Under the pieces are notes generated by a model that was not told the origin of the DNA, did not search any database, and saw nothing but the letters and a program-made list of their open reading frames with translations. Positions 40,975 through 51,318 of a DNA stretch of 64,000 nt are shown here, one piece after another. Source of the stretch: Diphasiastrum complanatum (lineage: Eukaryota; Streptophyta; Lycopodiopsida; Lycopodiales; Lycopodiaceae); NCBI GenBank assembly GCA_029204225.1, contig CM055093.1:26127481-26191480 (forward strand). The letters run 5' to 3'. How positions within the stretch are numbered: position 1 is the first letter of the stretch; every line of letters starts with the position of its first letter. The position numbers were made by a program, and so were the translations under genes.

Positions 40975-43320
40975 TGTTGGTTTGAAGAGAAAAGGCCGAT
41001 CGAAAAATCCTACAAACCCCAAGAAAGACTTGATCAATAACCCTCTAGATACGATCGGCCTCAATCTCCACTCCCCGTCTGGAAATCTTATGCCCCAAGT
41101 AGGACAATTCCTTAGCAAAAAAGTCACACTTAGACTCCTTGGCAAAGAGCTTTTCCCTTCTTACAATGTCCAAGACAATCCTAAGATGCTCTTTATGTTC
41201 CACCAAAGTCTTACTAAACACTAGGATATCATCTAAGAATACCACTACGAGTCTTTCCAAATATGGCATGAACAAATCATTCATCATCTGTTGGAAAGTT
41301 GTCAGTGCATTGGTCAATCCAAAAGGCAATACCAAAAATTCGTAGGGACCAAAGCGAGTTCGAAACTCGATTTTTGGTATATCTTCTGCCTTAATGCATA
41401 TCTAATGGTAGCCCGATTTTAGATCTATCTTGGTAAAGTACCCAACACAACCAAGATAGTCTATTAGATTCTTAACGGTTACCTTGTTATAGTTGATGCA
41501 AAATCTTATAGTCCCATCCTTCTTGGCAACCAAAACCACTAGTGATGCCCAAGGAGACTTACTAGGTTGTATCCACCTCTTGTTTAGGTAATCATGTAAA
41601 TGCCTACTTACCTCAGTCTCTTCCGATGCACTCATCCTATAAGAACGTTGTGCAATTGGAATTGTTGTAGGTATTATGTCAATTTTATGACCAACTATCC
41701 TTTCTGGTGGTAAACCTACGGGAAGGTCTAAAAAACCATCATTAAATTCCTGCCTAAGTTCATTATAGACTTCAAATTCTATAGTGTTCTCACTGGGTAT
41801 ATTCATGGGCATTTATGTTAAGTTCTTCATCATTGCAGCAAATGATATCATTATGAAAACACAAATAAACTTTAAAATCAGAATTCTTCATAGTAAAATT
41901 AAGTTCATGTTAGAATAAGGGTTAATATTTTTAGTGTCAACACTTAAACTAGCCTTTATTTTCATTAAAGAATTCTCATGCATAAAAGATAAAGATTTTT
42001 CAACAAATTCAATTCTCAATGACTTGCTCTTATTAAAATGCCATTGTTGCTTAGAGAACAATAACTACATTAGCTAATGCAACAACATGGAATTCTAGTT
42101 TTTCAGAATAATCTTGAATGTGCAATTCTACATCAGAGACGAATCCATCAAATCGGAATTACTTCCTGATGCCATTGTCACATGGTATTTCTTTTTCACT
42201 TTTTCTAGTAGGAAGGTTTAGCGTCTGCACCAAGTTTACATTAATAAAGTTATGAGTGGATCCCCTGTCAAAAATGACATTAACAACTTGATCATTAACT
42301 ATACCTTTAATGCAAATAAGGTCATTAGGTCCAAAAACTAAAGAACTAAGAAAACAAACATCCATCTCATTATTTCAAGATAGATTACCTGAGGTTGAAG
42401 CTTGTTTTTTGATGCAATCACGTGCAAAATGACCCTCGCCATTGCACTTGAAGCACAAGTTCTTCTTACGAGCTTCAGCTTTATCAATGCCACCTTGATG
42501 GTTTTAAAGGTTTTTCTTGGTTTTCTTAGGATTGTTGGAATTGGGATGTGTTTCACTAACAATTTTTCTATCCTTCCTCTTAAATTGAAAACCTTTTTTC
42601 TGCTCATTAGGTTGTTGACTCCTAGGTGGCTTAGGTGTATCATCAAAGTATTTTGCAGCCCTAATAGATCTTCTAGGATTTTTGGATGGTTCCTATGAAC
42701 ATCCACCTGATAATCTTTTGGTAACCCATCAATGAACATTCACATTTGTACCTTAGGTGGAAGTCACTATAAAGTGGATTCAAGTACTCATGAAAATCTT
42801 GAATAAATTGTTCCAAACCTTTATTCATAGTTAGATGACTCAACTTGTGGAAGTGTTCATAGTCATCTAAATGTGGTAGAAAATAATCTCTAAAAAACTT
42901 GCAAAAATCGTCCCATGTATAAGGTTGATTGCCCTTTGCAACTAAGTCATCCCACCAAACTAAGGCTCTTCCTTCAAGGAACATGGTGATAGTGAATAAC
43001 TTTTCAGATTTAGGGAATTGATTCATGGCAAAGTATTTGTTCCAAACATTTAGCAAGAACCTACCTTGTAAGTTCCTATCTTTTTTTCTCCCCATTAAAT
43101 ACTTTTATGGGAGGTGGAACTACATGCTTCTTCTAATTGGCTAACCAAGACTCTAAGTCTTGGTCTCTTTGATCAGTTTCAAGAAGTTGCTTATTAGTGG
43201 CTTGAATTTGTTGGTATAAAAGTTCAAGAGCTTGTGCCACATTGGATGGGTTTGATAAATCAAATGTTGGGTTTTCATTGGTTTGATCCATTGGGGTTGC
43301 TTATGTGTTTTTCTATTATG
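40975..43320 (-). pseudogene. truncated chromovirus-like gypsy gag-protease-RT
   Basis: From the right: gag (FLEGRALVWWDDLV, WDDFCKFFRDYFLP) at 43095-42673, a CCHC knuckle CFKCNGEGHFARDC near 42470-42420, then a protease with VNVIFDRGSTHNFINV near 42290, where the catalytic DSG reads DRG. RT fingers follow ([23 protein letters not shown]), then [10 protein letters not shown] near 41410, and after a gap LPFGLTNALTTFQQMM with the catalytic VVVFLDDILVFSKT near 41250. Sequence stops at EIEADRI near 41045. RNase H and integrase are absent. The style matches Tekay/Del-like elements. Confidence 0.9.
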
Positions 43321-44029
43321 CAAATACAACAACAAGTGCTCAATTAATTAGAATGATAGAAATGCTTCAATCCTTACATCCAATGCAATAAAAAGCATTT
43401 GCTTCTGCTCATTCAATCTTATTGTTTGTAAGCTCAATCCAAGCCTACTATTTGCAAGCTCAATCCAAGCTTAAGAGAAAAACAACAACAAGCTACATTT
43501 GCCATAATCCAAAGCAAAAATGAAAACCAAATCTTTATGTAAACTTCAATTAACTAATCCAAGCTAATATTTACATAAACTTCTCATTCCAATTCCATTT
43601 CCATTTGTCATATCTAGCACCCCCTTGCTAACCATAAACAAATCACAAACATACCACAACAGACTATAACATACTCAAGATCCAAACCCTACTTATGTCC
43701 CATACCATAAGCAAGATCCAAACCCTAAGCATACTACACACAAGAAAGTACTCTACACACTAGTAGCAACATTATAGCATAAGCAAAACAAGCAAGATGG
43801 ATCTCTTCTCCCCCCAATGGGCGCCCTACTACCCTCATATGGATGGCCCATGGACCCCTCCAGTGAACTATGGAGTTCCATGCTCCAATGAGAGAGAGAG
43901 AAGCCTATGGGAGTTAAAGAACCTCCATAGGCTTATGGAAGGTCAAGACACTATATATGATAGGTGGTCTGCTAGCTCTTGATGATCTTCTAGGAAATAG
44001 AGGAAGTTGATCATTTTCATCACACTATA
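43321..44029. other. probable gypsy leader and junction, no gene seen
   Basis: Upstream (minus strand) of the gypsy gag. It contains an inverted repeat AGCCTATGG...CTCCATAGGCT at 43902-43933 that could form a hairpin with an eight-base loop. The 61-codon plus-strand frame at 43797-43982 has no homology I recognise. Confidence 0.4.
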
Positions 44030-44468
44030 GTCGCTAAACTGCAACATCATCATCTTCTGATTTGCCGTTGATATGTTGTTCGTCGAAAGTAGATGAGCTT
44101 GGACCTTCAATGAGAATAGTTGACTGAGGAACTGGGAAGTTCAATATGTCAGGAGAATCTGACAGGTCGACTACATGGGCACTGCGTTTTCCTTTGAGGT
44201 CGATAAACTGATCTTCGATGAAGATGACATCCTGGCTAGTAAATATCTTTGACTCGATGAGATCAAACAACTTATAGACTTGATCTGAAGTAATGTAGCT
44301 GGTGAAACTGCATTTGACACTCTGGAAGTCGAGCTTCTTCCTGAGATCATGAAGAATCTATGCATAAGTAATACATCCAAAAACTCGTAAGTTTGATAGA
44401 GAAGGTTTGGTACCTATCCAAACTTCAAACGGTGTTTTGTTTGAAAGACCTTTAGTTGGACATATGTT
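44030..44468 (-). pseudogene. copia integrase C-terminal fragment
   Basis: The minus strand encodes PTKGLSNKTPFEVWIGTKPS, NLRVFGCITYA, a frameshift, then KLFDLIESKIFTSQDVIFIED, typical of the end of copia integrase. It joins the truncated gypsy integrase at about 44469. Confidence 0.85.
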
Positions 44469-45272
44469 TTAAATATAGGTTTCCAGTAAACACTTTATTG
44501 TTTGATTAACAAAGTGTGTACCCCGGTCACTGACAATTTCGATCGGACATCCAAATCTGATTATAATATTTTCATATACAAAGTTGGCCGTAGAGTTCGC
44601 ATCAGTCACTTTGACAGCTTTGGCTTCAACCCACTTGGTCATATAATCAGTTGCGACGATAATGTATCGGGCCTGAGATCCTTGCGCGGCAGGATGAATA
44701 GGACCAACATAATCCAATCCCCATTTTTCAAGTAGTGTTTGCGATAAAACCGGATGCAAGGGTTCATAATTCTGTCGAGTAGGTCGTCGTGCTCGCTGGC
44801 AAACATCACATGTCTGAATAAAATTTTTTGTGTCCTTATGAAGCGTAGGCCACCAACAACCGGATTGCAAAAGTTTGCAAACAGTAATATTTGTAGAGAA
44901 GTGTCCTCCACCCATGTCATCATGTGAAAACATGATTAAATCTGATACTTCATGTGGTAAAACACACCTTCGTAAAATATTATCTGATCCATGATGGTAC
45001 AATTGTCCTGCAATTAATTGATAAGGTTGAGTCTTATGAATCAATTGTCTCTTCTGTACTTTTGTCAAAGAGTCATTCGGTTGTCCTAGCATCAAGTACT
45101 CAACAATATCTGTCGTCCACTCAAGTACTGCTTCAACATAGAACAACGCAGCATCTGGCAGTTCATCATCCACTTCAGTATTAACTGGTGCGGATTCAAT
45201 TTGCGAAACGTGATCGGCTAGATAATGTTGCTTTCCCTTCCGAACCACAATCCGAAAGTCAAATTCAATCAA
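44469..45272 (-). pseudogene. gypsy family G RNase H end and integrase (truncated)
   Basis: A continuous 267-codon frame. It begins with the RNase H C-terminus (VVRKGKQHYLADHVSQIE), then the integrase zinc region (HDDMGGGHFSTNITVCKLL and CDVCQRARR), then the core with EKWGLDYVGPIHP, YIIVATDYMTKWVEAKAVKV and IVSDRGTHF. It is cut at KCLLETYI before the catalytic Glu, where it joins copia sequence. No chromodomain can be assessed. The wording (KWGLDYVGPI, DYMTKWVEA) suggests the non-chromodomain Tat/Athila side of Ty3/gypsy, which is an inference. Confidence 0.9.
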
Positions 45273-45289
45273 TAATAATAACCATCTTG

Positions 45290-45765
45290 CAGTTTACCAA
45301 GTAAAGTGACGGTTAATGATTCATATAAAATGCAAAGTGCGTTTCCATGAAGTAGTGACGAAATTTTCGAACAGAAATAATCATGGCTAGCGCTTCACGT
45401 TCTGTTGTTGAATAATTCTTCTCTTGATTTGTAAGCTGTCTGCTTGCAAATTGTATAGGATAATCCTTCTTATAGTCACCTGGCTGCGTCAAAACTGATC
45501 TAATGGCATATTTTGATGCATCTGTATGAACATGAAACTCTATCGTCCAATCTGGAGAACGCAGTATTGGTGCTGAAGTTAATGGTTTTTTTTTTTTAAA
45601 CTTTCCAAAGGCTTCTAGCGCCTCTACTGTCCAAATAGGAACAATAGTTAGTTTGTATATAGGTCGTGCTAAATTCGCAAAGAAGATAATAAAAATTCGA
45701 TAGTAGTTCGCATGACCCATAAACACATAAACTGCTCGAATTGTTGCTGGCATCCACTAACTTTG
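45290..45765 (-). pseudogene. gypsy family G RNase H
   Basis: FMGHANYYRIFI (RT connection), then HVHTDASKYAIRSVLTQ, IQFASRQLTNQEKNYSTTEREALAM and KFRHYF. The active-site D, E and D-type residues are visible. Separated by stops from RT and integrase. Confidence 0.88.
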
Positions 45766-46733
45766 ATCTTAGAATAATTTGTGACAATACCATGTCTTGA
45801 TATCACATGTCCAAGCACAACTCCGTGCGAAACCCATATCTGGCATTTTTTCGGATTTAGAGAAATCTGATATTTGCGACATCTTTCAAATACTTTCTCC
45901 AATCAATCTAGGTGGTTTGTATCTGTACTATGAACTCCCAAGTTGTCCAAGTAAATTTCAAGAAATTTTTGCAGATAATCTTTAAAAGCAAATTACATTA
46001 CTCTTTGGAATGAACTTGGTGCATTACAGAGCCCAAACGACATTACTTTGTAAGCATAGGTGTCCCATTCTGTTGCAAAAGCAGTTTTGTGACGATCGGC
46101 AGGTGCAATCTTAACTTGGTTGTGACCACTAAATCCATCCAAGAAACTATAAGCTTCTGCTCCAGCAAGACGATCCAAAATGGTTTTAGTAAAAGGCAAC
46201 GAAAAGTGATCCTTCCATGTCACTTTATTCAATGCTTTGAGATTCACACAAATCGTCAATTTCCTATTTTTCTTAGGAACAATGACAATCGGTGAAATCC
46301 ATTCAGTGTGCTCGATCTCATAAATGAAATCGGCGTCAAGCAATCTCTGAAGTTCTTTCTTTATTAGATCTGCCACATTAGGATTACAGCGATAGAACTT
46401 TGTAAACTTTGGAAGTGCATCAGGTACTAAAGGTATGGTATGTTCAATCACTGATGTTGGAATACCCTTCAAATCTTGATAAGTCCATGCAAAGCAATCT
46501 TGATACTTAATAAGTAACAAGCGGAGTGCTTGATACTATTCAGGAGTAAGTTGTGATCCCACTTGTACAATCTTTTTCGGTTTTCCTGGTTCGGCAAGAT
46601 TCATTGGCTGCGTCCTAGCTGGGCCATCGTAAACCTCTTTAGATTCTGGTATGTGTTCTTCATGTTCACAATGTGCTTTAGGTAACATAATAACCACATC
46701 ATCCAGTGTATAACGTTTAAAATGCTCTGACAT
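45766..46733 (-). pseudogene. gypsy family G reverse transcriptase
   Basis: Upstream linker QPMNLAEPGKPKKIVQVGSQL, then YQDCFAWTYQDLKGI, ISPIVIVPKKNRKLTICVN, YSFLDGFSGHNQVKIAPADR and FGLCNAPSSFQRVM. A TAA stop follows, then FAFKDYLQKFLEIYLDNLG. The catalytic YLDD has become YLDN, so the enzyme is inactive even ignoring stops. VFERCRKYQISLNPKKC ends the palm. Confidence 0.9.
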
Positions 46734-47590
46734 ATCATGCTGGACTACATTTGCTTGTTCTTTTTCGAAAGGACTTGTCTTGGATCTTCATTTAGCCTTC
46801 TTAGCAGGAATTGATCATGGAGGTGATGACTTTCGAGATGATAATTCTTTCTTCACAGGTGAAGACTTCCTAGATGATGCTGTCTTGCTGGAAGTTTGAC
46901 TTGAAGAATCATTCTTGACTTTTCCTTTGCCTTTATCCAATAGAGGTGGCACTTCCTTTTAATCAATCCTCCGAGGGGAATTTTCCCATTTCAAGACCAT
47001 ATTATAATGTTGCTTAGGTTGTTTCTTCGTCATCAAACATGTGATCCTGTCTCCCTTCAATATAACTGCTTTGGGCGATTTGATTGTTGGTTCATCAGGA
47101 ACATTACGCACTCCAAATTTGGTCGGATCCATATGATTTAAAATCTGCTCATCCGTAAGTTCTGCATTGCCATCATAAGTCAAGGCATGGCTCACTAGTA
47201 TGAGATCATCCTCAATTGGATCTGCTATAGGTTCTGTTGATATCCAGGCTACATTCAGCACATTTAATGAAAACGTGATTGGTGTATCCAAAGTTTGATC
47301 TAATAAAGAAATTTCGCTCAACTCTGATTGAATATCTTGTTGACACATATATCCTGCTGTATAATCAATTGTTGCAAGAGCTTCGTTCCAATTGACAGTA
47401 TCCATTTGAGAATTGTAGTGAACTCTCAATTTTTTCTCTGGTCGATCACAAGTGTGATATGTTGTTGATGAATCATCATCTTCTTTTTGAACCACTGGTT
47501 TGATAGTCCAAGTCGTAGGATCAACTTTAACTGCACATTCACGATTTTCAAAAGTGATTTTTCTGGTGCCCCAGTTATGATATACTTGCG
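46734..47590 (-). pseudogene. gypsy family G protease-RT linker
   Basis: An open stretch at 47495-46959 (178 codons) and flanking fragments encode an acidic, Asp/Glu-rich region with no recognisable domain. Such a long linker between protease and RT occurs in Tat/Ogre-like elements, which fits the lineage suggestion. Confidence 0.55.
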
Positions 47591-47594
47591 CAAC

Positions 47595-48192
47595 TCGTAA
47601 TCATGGACGTCCTAATAGAACTCGGTAGACATTTGGCGCTTCTGGTAAGTCCATCACGACAAAAGTGATGACGAACTGTAGTCCTGCAATCCTGACAGGT
47701 ATATCTTCCACCATTCCTCGTGGACAAACTGTCGTTTGATCAGCTAGCTTAATAGCAAAAGTAGCAGGTTTGATTTTTGTAAGGCCCCATTTTGCACATA
47801 GCCTTGTAGAAATCAGGTTAACTCCTGAACCGCCATCTATCACGGCTGTTTCTTTAGGAGATTGTCTATGTTTTATTGGCAGAGTGATATTCTTTTGTTC
47901 ACTTTCCCAAGCGGCTCCAACATGGAGGACAAGCACAAAAAAGTGGCTCCTGATGGACTTCTGGTTCTTCTTAAGCTAACTTTTGCACTAAGATTTCTTT
48001 TGCTTTTGGCACCAACTTTGGGAACTCTCCTAATGAAATATTGATCTTTCTAGACAAAATGTTCATGAATAATTTTGTATGCGGTGCTTCCGATTCAATC
48101 ATCTTGAAGGGTTCTTCATGATGATGTAATTGATCATTCATATCCGTACATAAATTTCTTGGAGGCTGCAATGGTGAATCGATACTTCTCAA
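47595..48192 (-). pseudogene. gypsy family G protease
   Basis: AVIDGGSGVNLIS holds the retropepsin site (Asp-Gly-Gly, a form seen in Tat/Ogre-like elements). ADQTTVCPRGMVEDIPVRI and VYRVLLGRP complete the fold. The frame upstream (48192-47971) carries residues just before protease, but no gag zinc knuckle is visible, so gag is missing from this copy. Confidence 0.8.
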
Positions 48193-48289
48193 AAATGATA
48201 AATCTATCAGAATCCAATTCAGAATATATCAGATTTATCCAAATTTTGATAGAGACTTGATTTGGAAAATCAAAAACTAAAAATAGGAC

Positions 48290-48945
48290 TGGAAAAGGTT
48301 CACTAGACGAAGGTTGGCTCGGCGAAGGTTAAACGGTGCTATTTTAAAAAGGAGCAAAAAAAACTCTCTGAACAACTTTTTTGACAGTTTTTTATAAAAT
48401 AACCTTCGCCGACATCTCTGGTGAAAGATCTGACACAGATACAACTATGAAAAATCGGACGAAGGTTTCTGACACAAGGAAATACAGTTTTTGTTGTCTG
48501 GCAGGGGTAAAATTCAAGATTTTCTATGATCTAATCAAAAAGAATCTTCGCCGAACTCAAAATAGTATTTTTCTATAAATAGAATGTTCTAGAAACTCGG
48601 CAAAGGTTATGGTGAAGTATCAAGAGTAATGCTGGTAATTTTGCAAAAAAGTGACTTTTTTGACAAAAATATGGCAATATGACAACTGATCCTCTGAAAT
48701 CCTTTTTATTTTTGGTATTATTTTTCGCCGACCTGGTAGTAGATAGATCTGAATCACTTCTAAGCATAGTGAATCGAACGAAGGTTTATTTTCTGTATTT
48801 TAGAGTTTTGGAGATTTTTTGGTGTTTTTTGACGGTTTTTCTGATGTTTCTGAAAATCTGATGGGAATTAGTCTTTGTCCTTCAAACTGAAGGTTTTGAG
48901 AACAAAACCGAAGGTGTCCACAACTCGGCGAAGGTTTCCTAAAAA
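48290..48945. repeat. spacer with TCGGCGAAGGTT-like motifs in both orientations
   Basis: About ten short matches to (C/G)GAAGGTT or its reverse AACCTTCG(C)CGA occur here, for example at 48306, 48321, 48401, 48458, 48543, 48596, 48725, 48775, 48906 and 48923. The intervening sequence is not repeated. A similar set occurs at 62090-62440. Confidence 0.75.
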
Positions 48946-48969
48946 AGGATAAAAAGTTATTCAAAATTA

Positions 48970-49181
48970 GAGAGAAATCCAACTTTATTTACTAACTTGA
49001 CATTTAGGCCCTGCAAGATTAAAAGTCCCACAAAAAGGCCTAAAGTCCTTTTATTAACTTTTAACTGATCAATCAAATAACTATGTGATTATTGGGTTGG
49101 ACTTACACATGCAGGGTGCCAAATCTCTCTCACTTATTAACTAGGGTTAGGGTTGCCTTGGGATCCGCAAACCCTCCAACA
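48970..49181 (-). repeat. LTR-G copy 4 (5' end fragment)
   Basis: Carries the terminal TGTTGGAGGGTTTGCGG on the minus strand at 49181 and about 210 bp of LTR. The remainder is replaced by the motif-rich spacer. On the right it joins copia RNase H. Confidence 0.85.
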
Positions 49182-49185
49182 TCTG

Positions 49186-50030
49186 TGTTCTAAAGTATGT
49201 TAAGTACACCTCTGTGTTGAGAACCTTGCCCCTGATGTAGTGAAATCTGATTTCAATGTGCTTACTCCTAGAGTGAAATCTAGGGTTGGCCGATAAGGCA
49301 ATAGTACTCTGATTATCACTGAATAAAATTGTAGGGCTGTACTGATACAGATTAACGTAGGAAGTGCGATAGAGGTTTGCTTACGACTGTTCCATGAGAT
49401 AGGACTGTTGTTGAAGAAGGATGTAAATCCAGATGTGGACTTACAATTGTCTACATCTCCTCCCCAGCTTGTATCTAACCACTGAGCTGATGAAAATTGT
49501 CGTTGCTGACATCTCCATAGTAGATGCACTGGTCCATGGTAGCTCGAATATATCTCATAACTCTTATGAGAGTCTTCCAATGGATAATGCCAGGATTAGT
49601 CATATATTGGCTGAGTGAGCTTACTGCAAAAGAGATATCTGGTCTTATACAGACCATTGATACATGAGAGATCCAAGTATCGAACGATATGGATACTCTC
49701 TCATCTGTTCCTCTCCCTGCTTGGTCTTGGGACATTGGTCCTTTGACAGATGCAGGCCTGAATCCATTGGTGAGTGAGCTAATTTACAATTCATTAGATT
49801 GTATCTATTAAGAACATTGTGAATATACCTTTGTTGAGTGATGTAAATCAGTCGTTTCACTCTGTCTCTATGGATTTGAATGCCCAGACAAAATTGAGCT
49901 TTGCCTAGATCAGTCATGTCGAACTCTAAAAACAGCATCTGTTTGGAATCCTTGACCAGATTGGTATTGTTGCTGAAGAACAACATATCATCCACGAATA
50001 AGGTGATGATAATGAAGGATTGTTGCACTA
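49186..50030 (-). pseudogene. copia RT/RNase H fragment, minus strand
   Basis: LFVDDMLFFSNN near 49990 (YVDD equivalent FVDD), MTDLGKAQFCLGIQIHRD, LIYITQQRYIHNVLNRYNLM, ISFAVSSLSQYMTNP and VMRYIRATMDQCIYYGDV, then RNase H: WLDTSWGGDVDNCKSTSGF and PISWNSRKQTSIAL, ending at KHIEIRFHYIRG across frames. Truncated by LTR-G copy 4 at 49181. Only about 300 bp separates RT from the PBS at 50335, so gag, protease and integrase have been deleted. Confidence 0.88.
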
Positions 50031-50334
50031 ACTTGGAATAGACGTTACAATCAGCAGTGCTTGATTTAAATCCTTGTTCGATGAGGAATGTGTTGATCCA
50101 TTAGTACAGTTTTCATCTTAAATTTCCACAGATGGTAATTGGCTCCATCAATCTTGTTCATGCTAGGACTGGCTTTCCCTTCGGAATCCATGTGAAAGAA
50201 TTAGTCTAAGTGATAGGAGAAACTATTAGTGACTTAAGTATGAAATATGACACAGAAATACAGAACAAGAAGACAATTACTCTATCGGCTAGTAAAAGTC
50301 TTGTACTGTGAAAGCTTATCAAGCTACAAAAATA

Positions 50335-50346
50335 GCTCTGATACCA
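50335..50346 (-). other. copia primer-binding site, minus strand
   Basis: GCTCTGATACCA on the plus strand is TGGTATCAGAGC on the minus strand, the initiator tRNA-Met complement. It directly abuts the LTR that begins at 50347. Confidence 0.93.
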
Positions 50347-50737
50347 TGTCGGGAGAAAGAGAGGAGAGAGAGTTACTCGTGTGGCCACGACGTCAGCCTT
50401 TGCTGAAATGAACGTCGGTGAAGATGCGAAAAATGCGACACTCTTATGAAATGCCTTAGGATTTGATTTACAGGGTGCCTTCACTTTTTCTAGGTGCGAT
50501 TTGATTTACAGGGTGCCTTCGCTTTTCCTAGAGCACCTTCAACATTTTTTAAGACTGTCGTCTTTTTCGCCTGTCACAAGTCACGTGTAAAAACACAATG
50601 TCACGTTTTTCGCCTTTCTTTTGCTTGTGAGAATTTACTGTAAATATGCAGACTATGCGACAACGTGAGTAAAAATGCAACATGAATGGAGGCATATTAA
50701 AATGGGATTTAGGAGAGTTGGGAAAATAAATCCAACA
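50347..50737 (-). repeat. copia 5' LTR, minus strand
   Basis: On the minus strand it starts TGTTGGATTTATTTTCCC and ends TTTCTCCCGACA next to the PBS. About 391 bp with TG...CA ends. Contains internal short repeats such as GATTTACAGGGTGCCTTC, present twice (near 50468 and 50502). Confidence 0.8.
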
Positions 50738-51318
50738 TCCAATTCTTCTCAGAAGTTGCTTGTTGATAAGCAAAGACATATGGCTATAAATAGTCTGTCT
50801 GCATAAATGAACGTGACTGTCACTTTGCAGAAATGAACGTAACTATCATCAGAGAGAAAACAAAAAATGCAACTTTTGTGAGAAATGCGATAGTGTCGCA
50901 AAATCTCATTTCCTAAATATTGGGGGTAGCCCCACACTTTGCCACAGTCATTTCCTTAATATTTGAGGCACTTTGAAAAATGCAAAAAATGTGACATTGC
51001 ATTTTTACTCACAATTCTTGATAGGCGAAAAATGCGAAAAACACGACACTACATTTTTACTCGGAATTTCTGACAGGCCAAAAATGCGAAAAACGCGACA
51101 CTGCATTTTTACTCAAAAATTTTGACAGTGTCGGGTTTTGTAGTGAGAGAAAATTCTCGACATTGTTGTCAAACTCCATGTATTTTTGCAGACTATGTAA
51201 AAACTCTTGTAATTCTACAGACTGTGTAAAACACGGGAGAATCTGCAGAACTGGATAAACAATTGGATTAAGACTAAAAACCGATTAGTCGATTAGTAGG
51301 AAGGAGAATAATCCAACA
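50738..51318 (-). repeat. diverged second LTR-like segment with 55-bp tandem units
   Basis: Resembles the adjacent LTR in its GCGAAAAATGCGA and GTGAGAAATGC strings and has a similar terminal motif (minus-strand TGTTGGATTATTCTCC at 51318). At 50974-51130, three imperfect units of about 55 bp repeat AAAAATGCGAAAAA...CGACACT(A/G)CATTTTTACTC. Either a nested LTR or an extended LTR. Confidence 0.5.

Noticed and set aside
43797-43982. 61-codon plus-strand frame
   Set aside because: No recognisable family. It sits in the antisense leader of a gypsy element.
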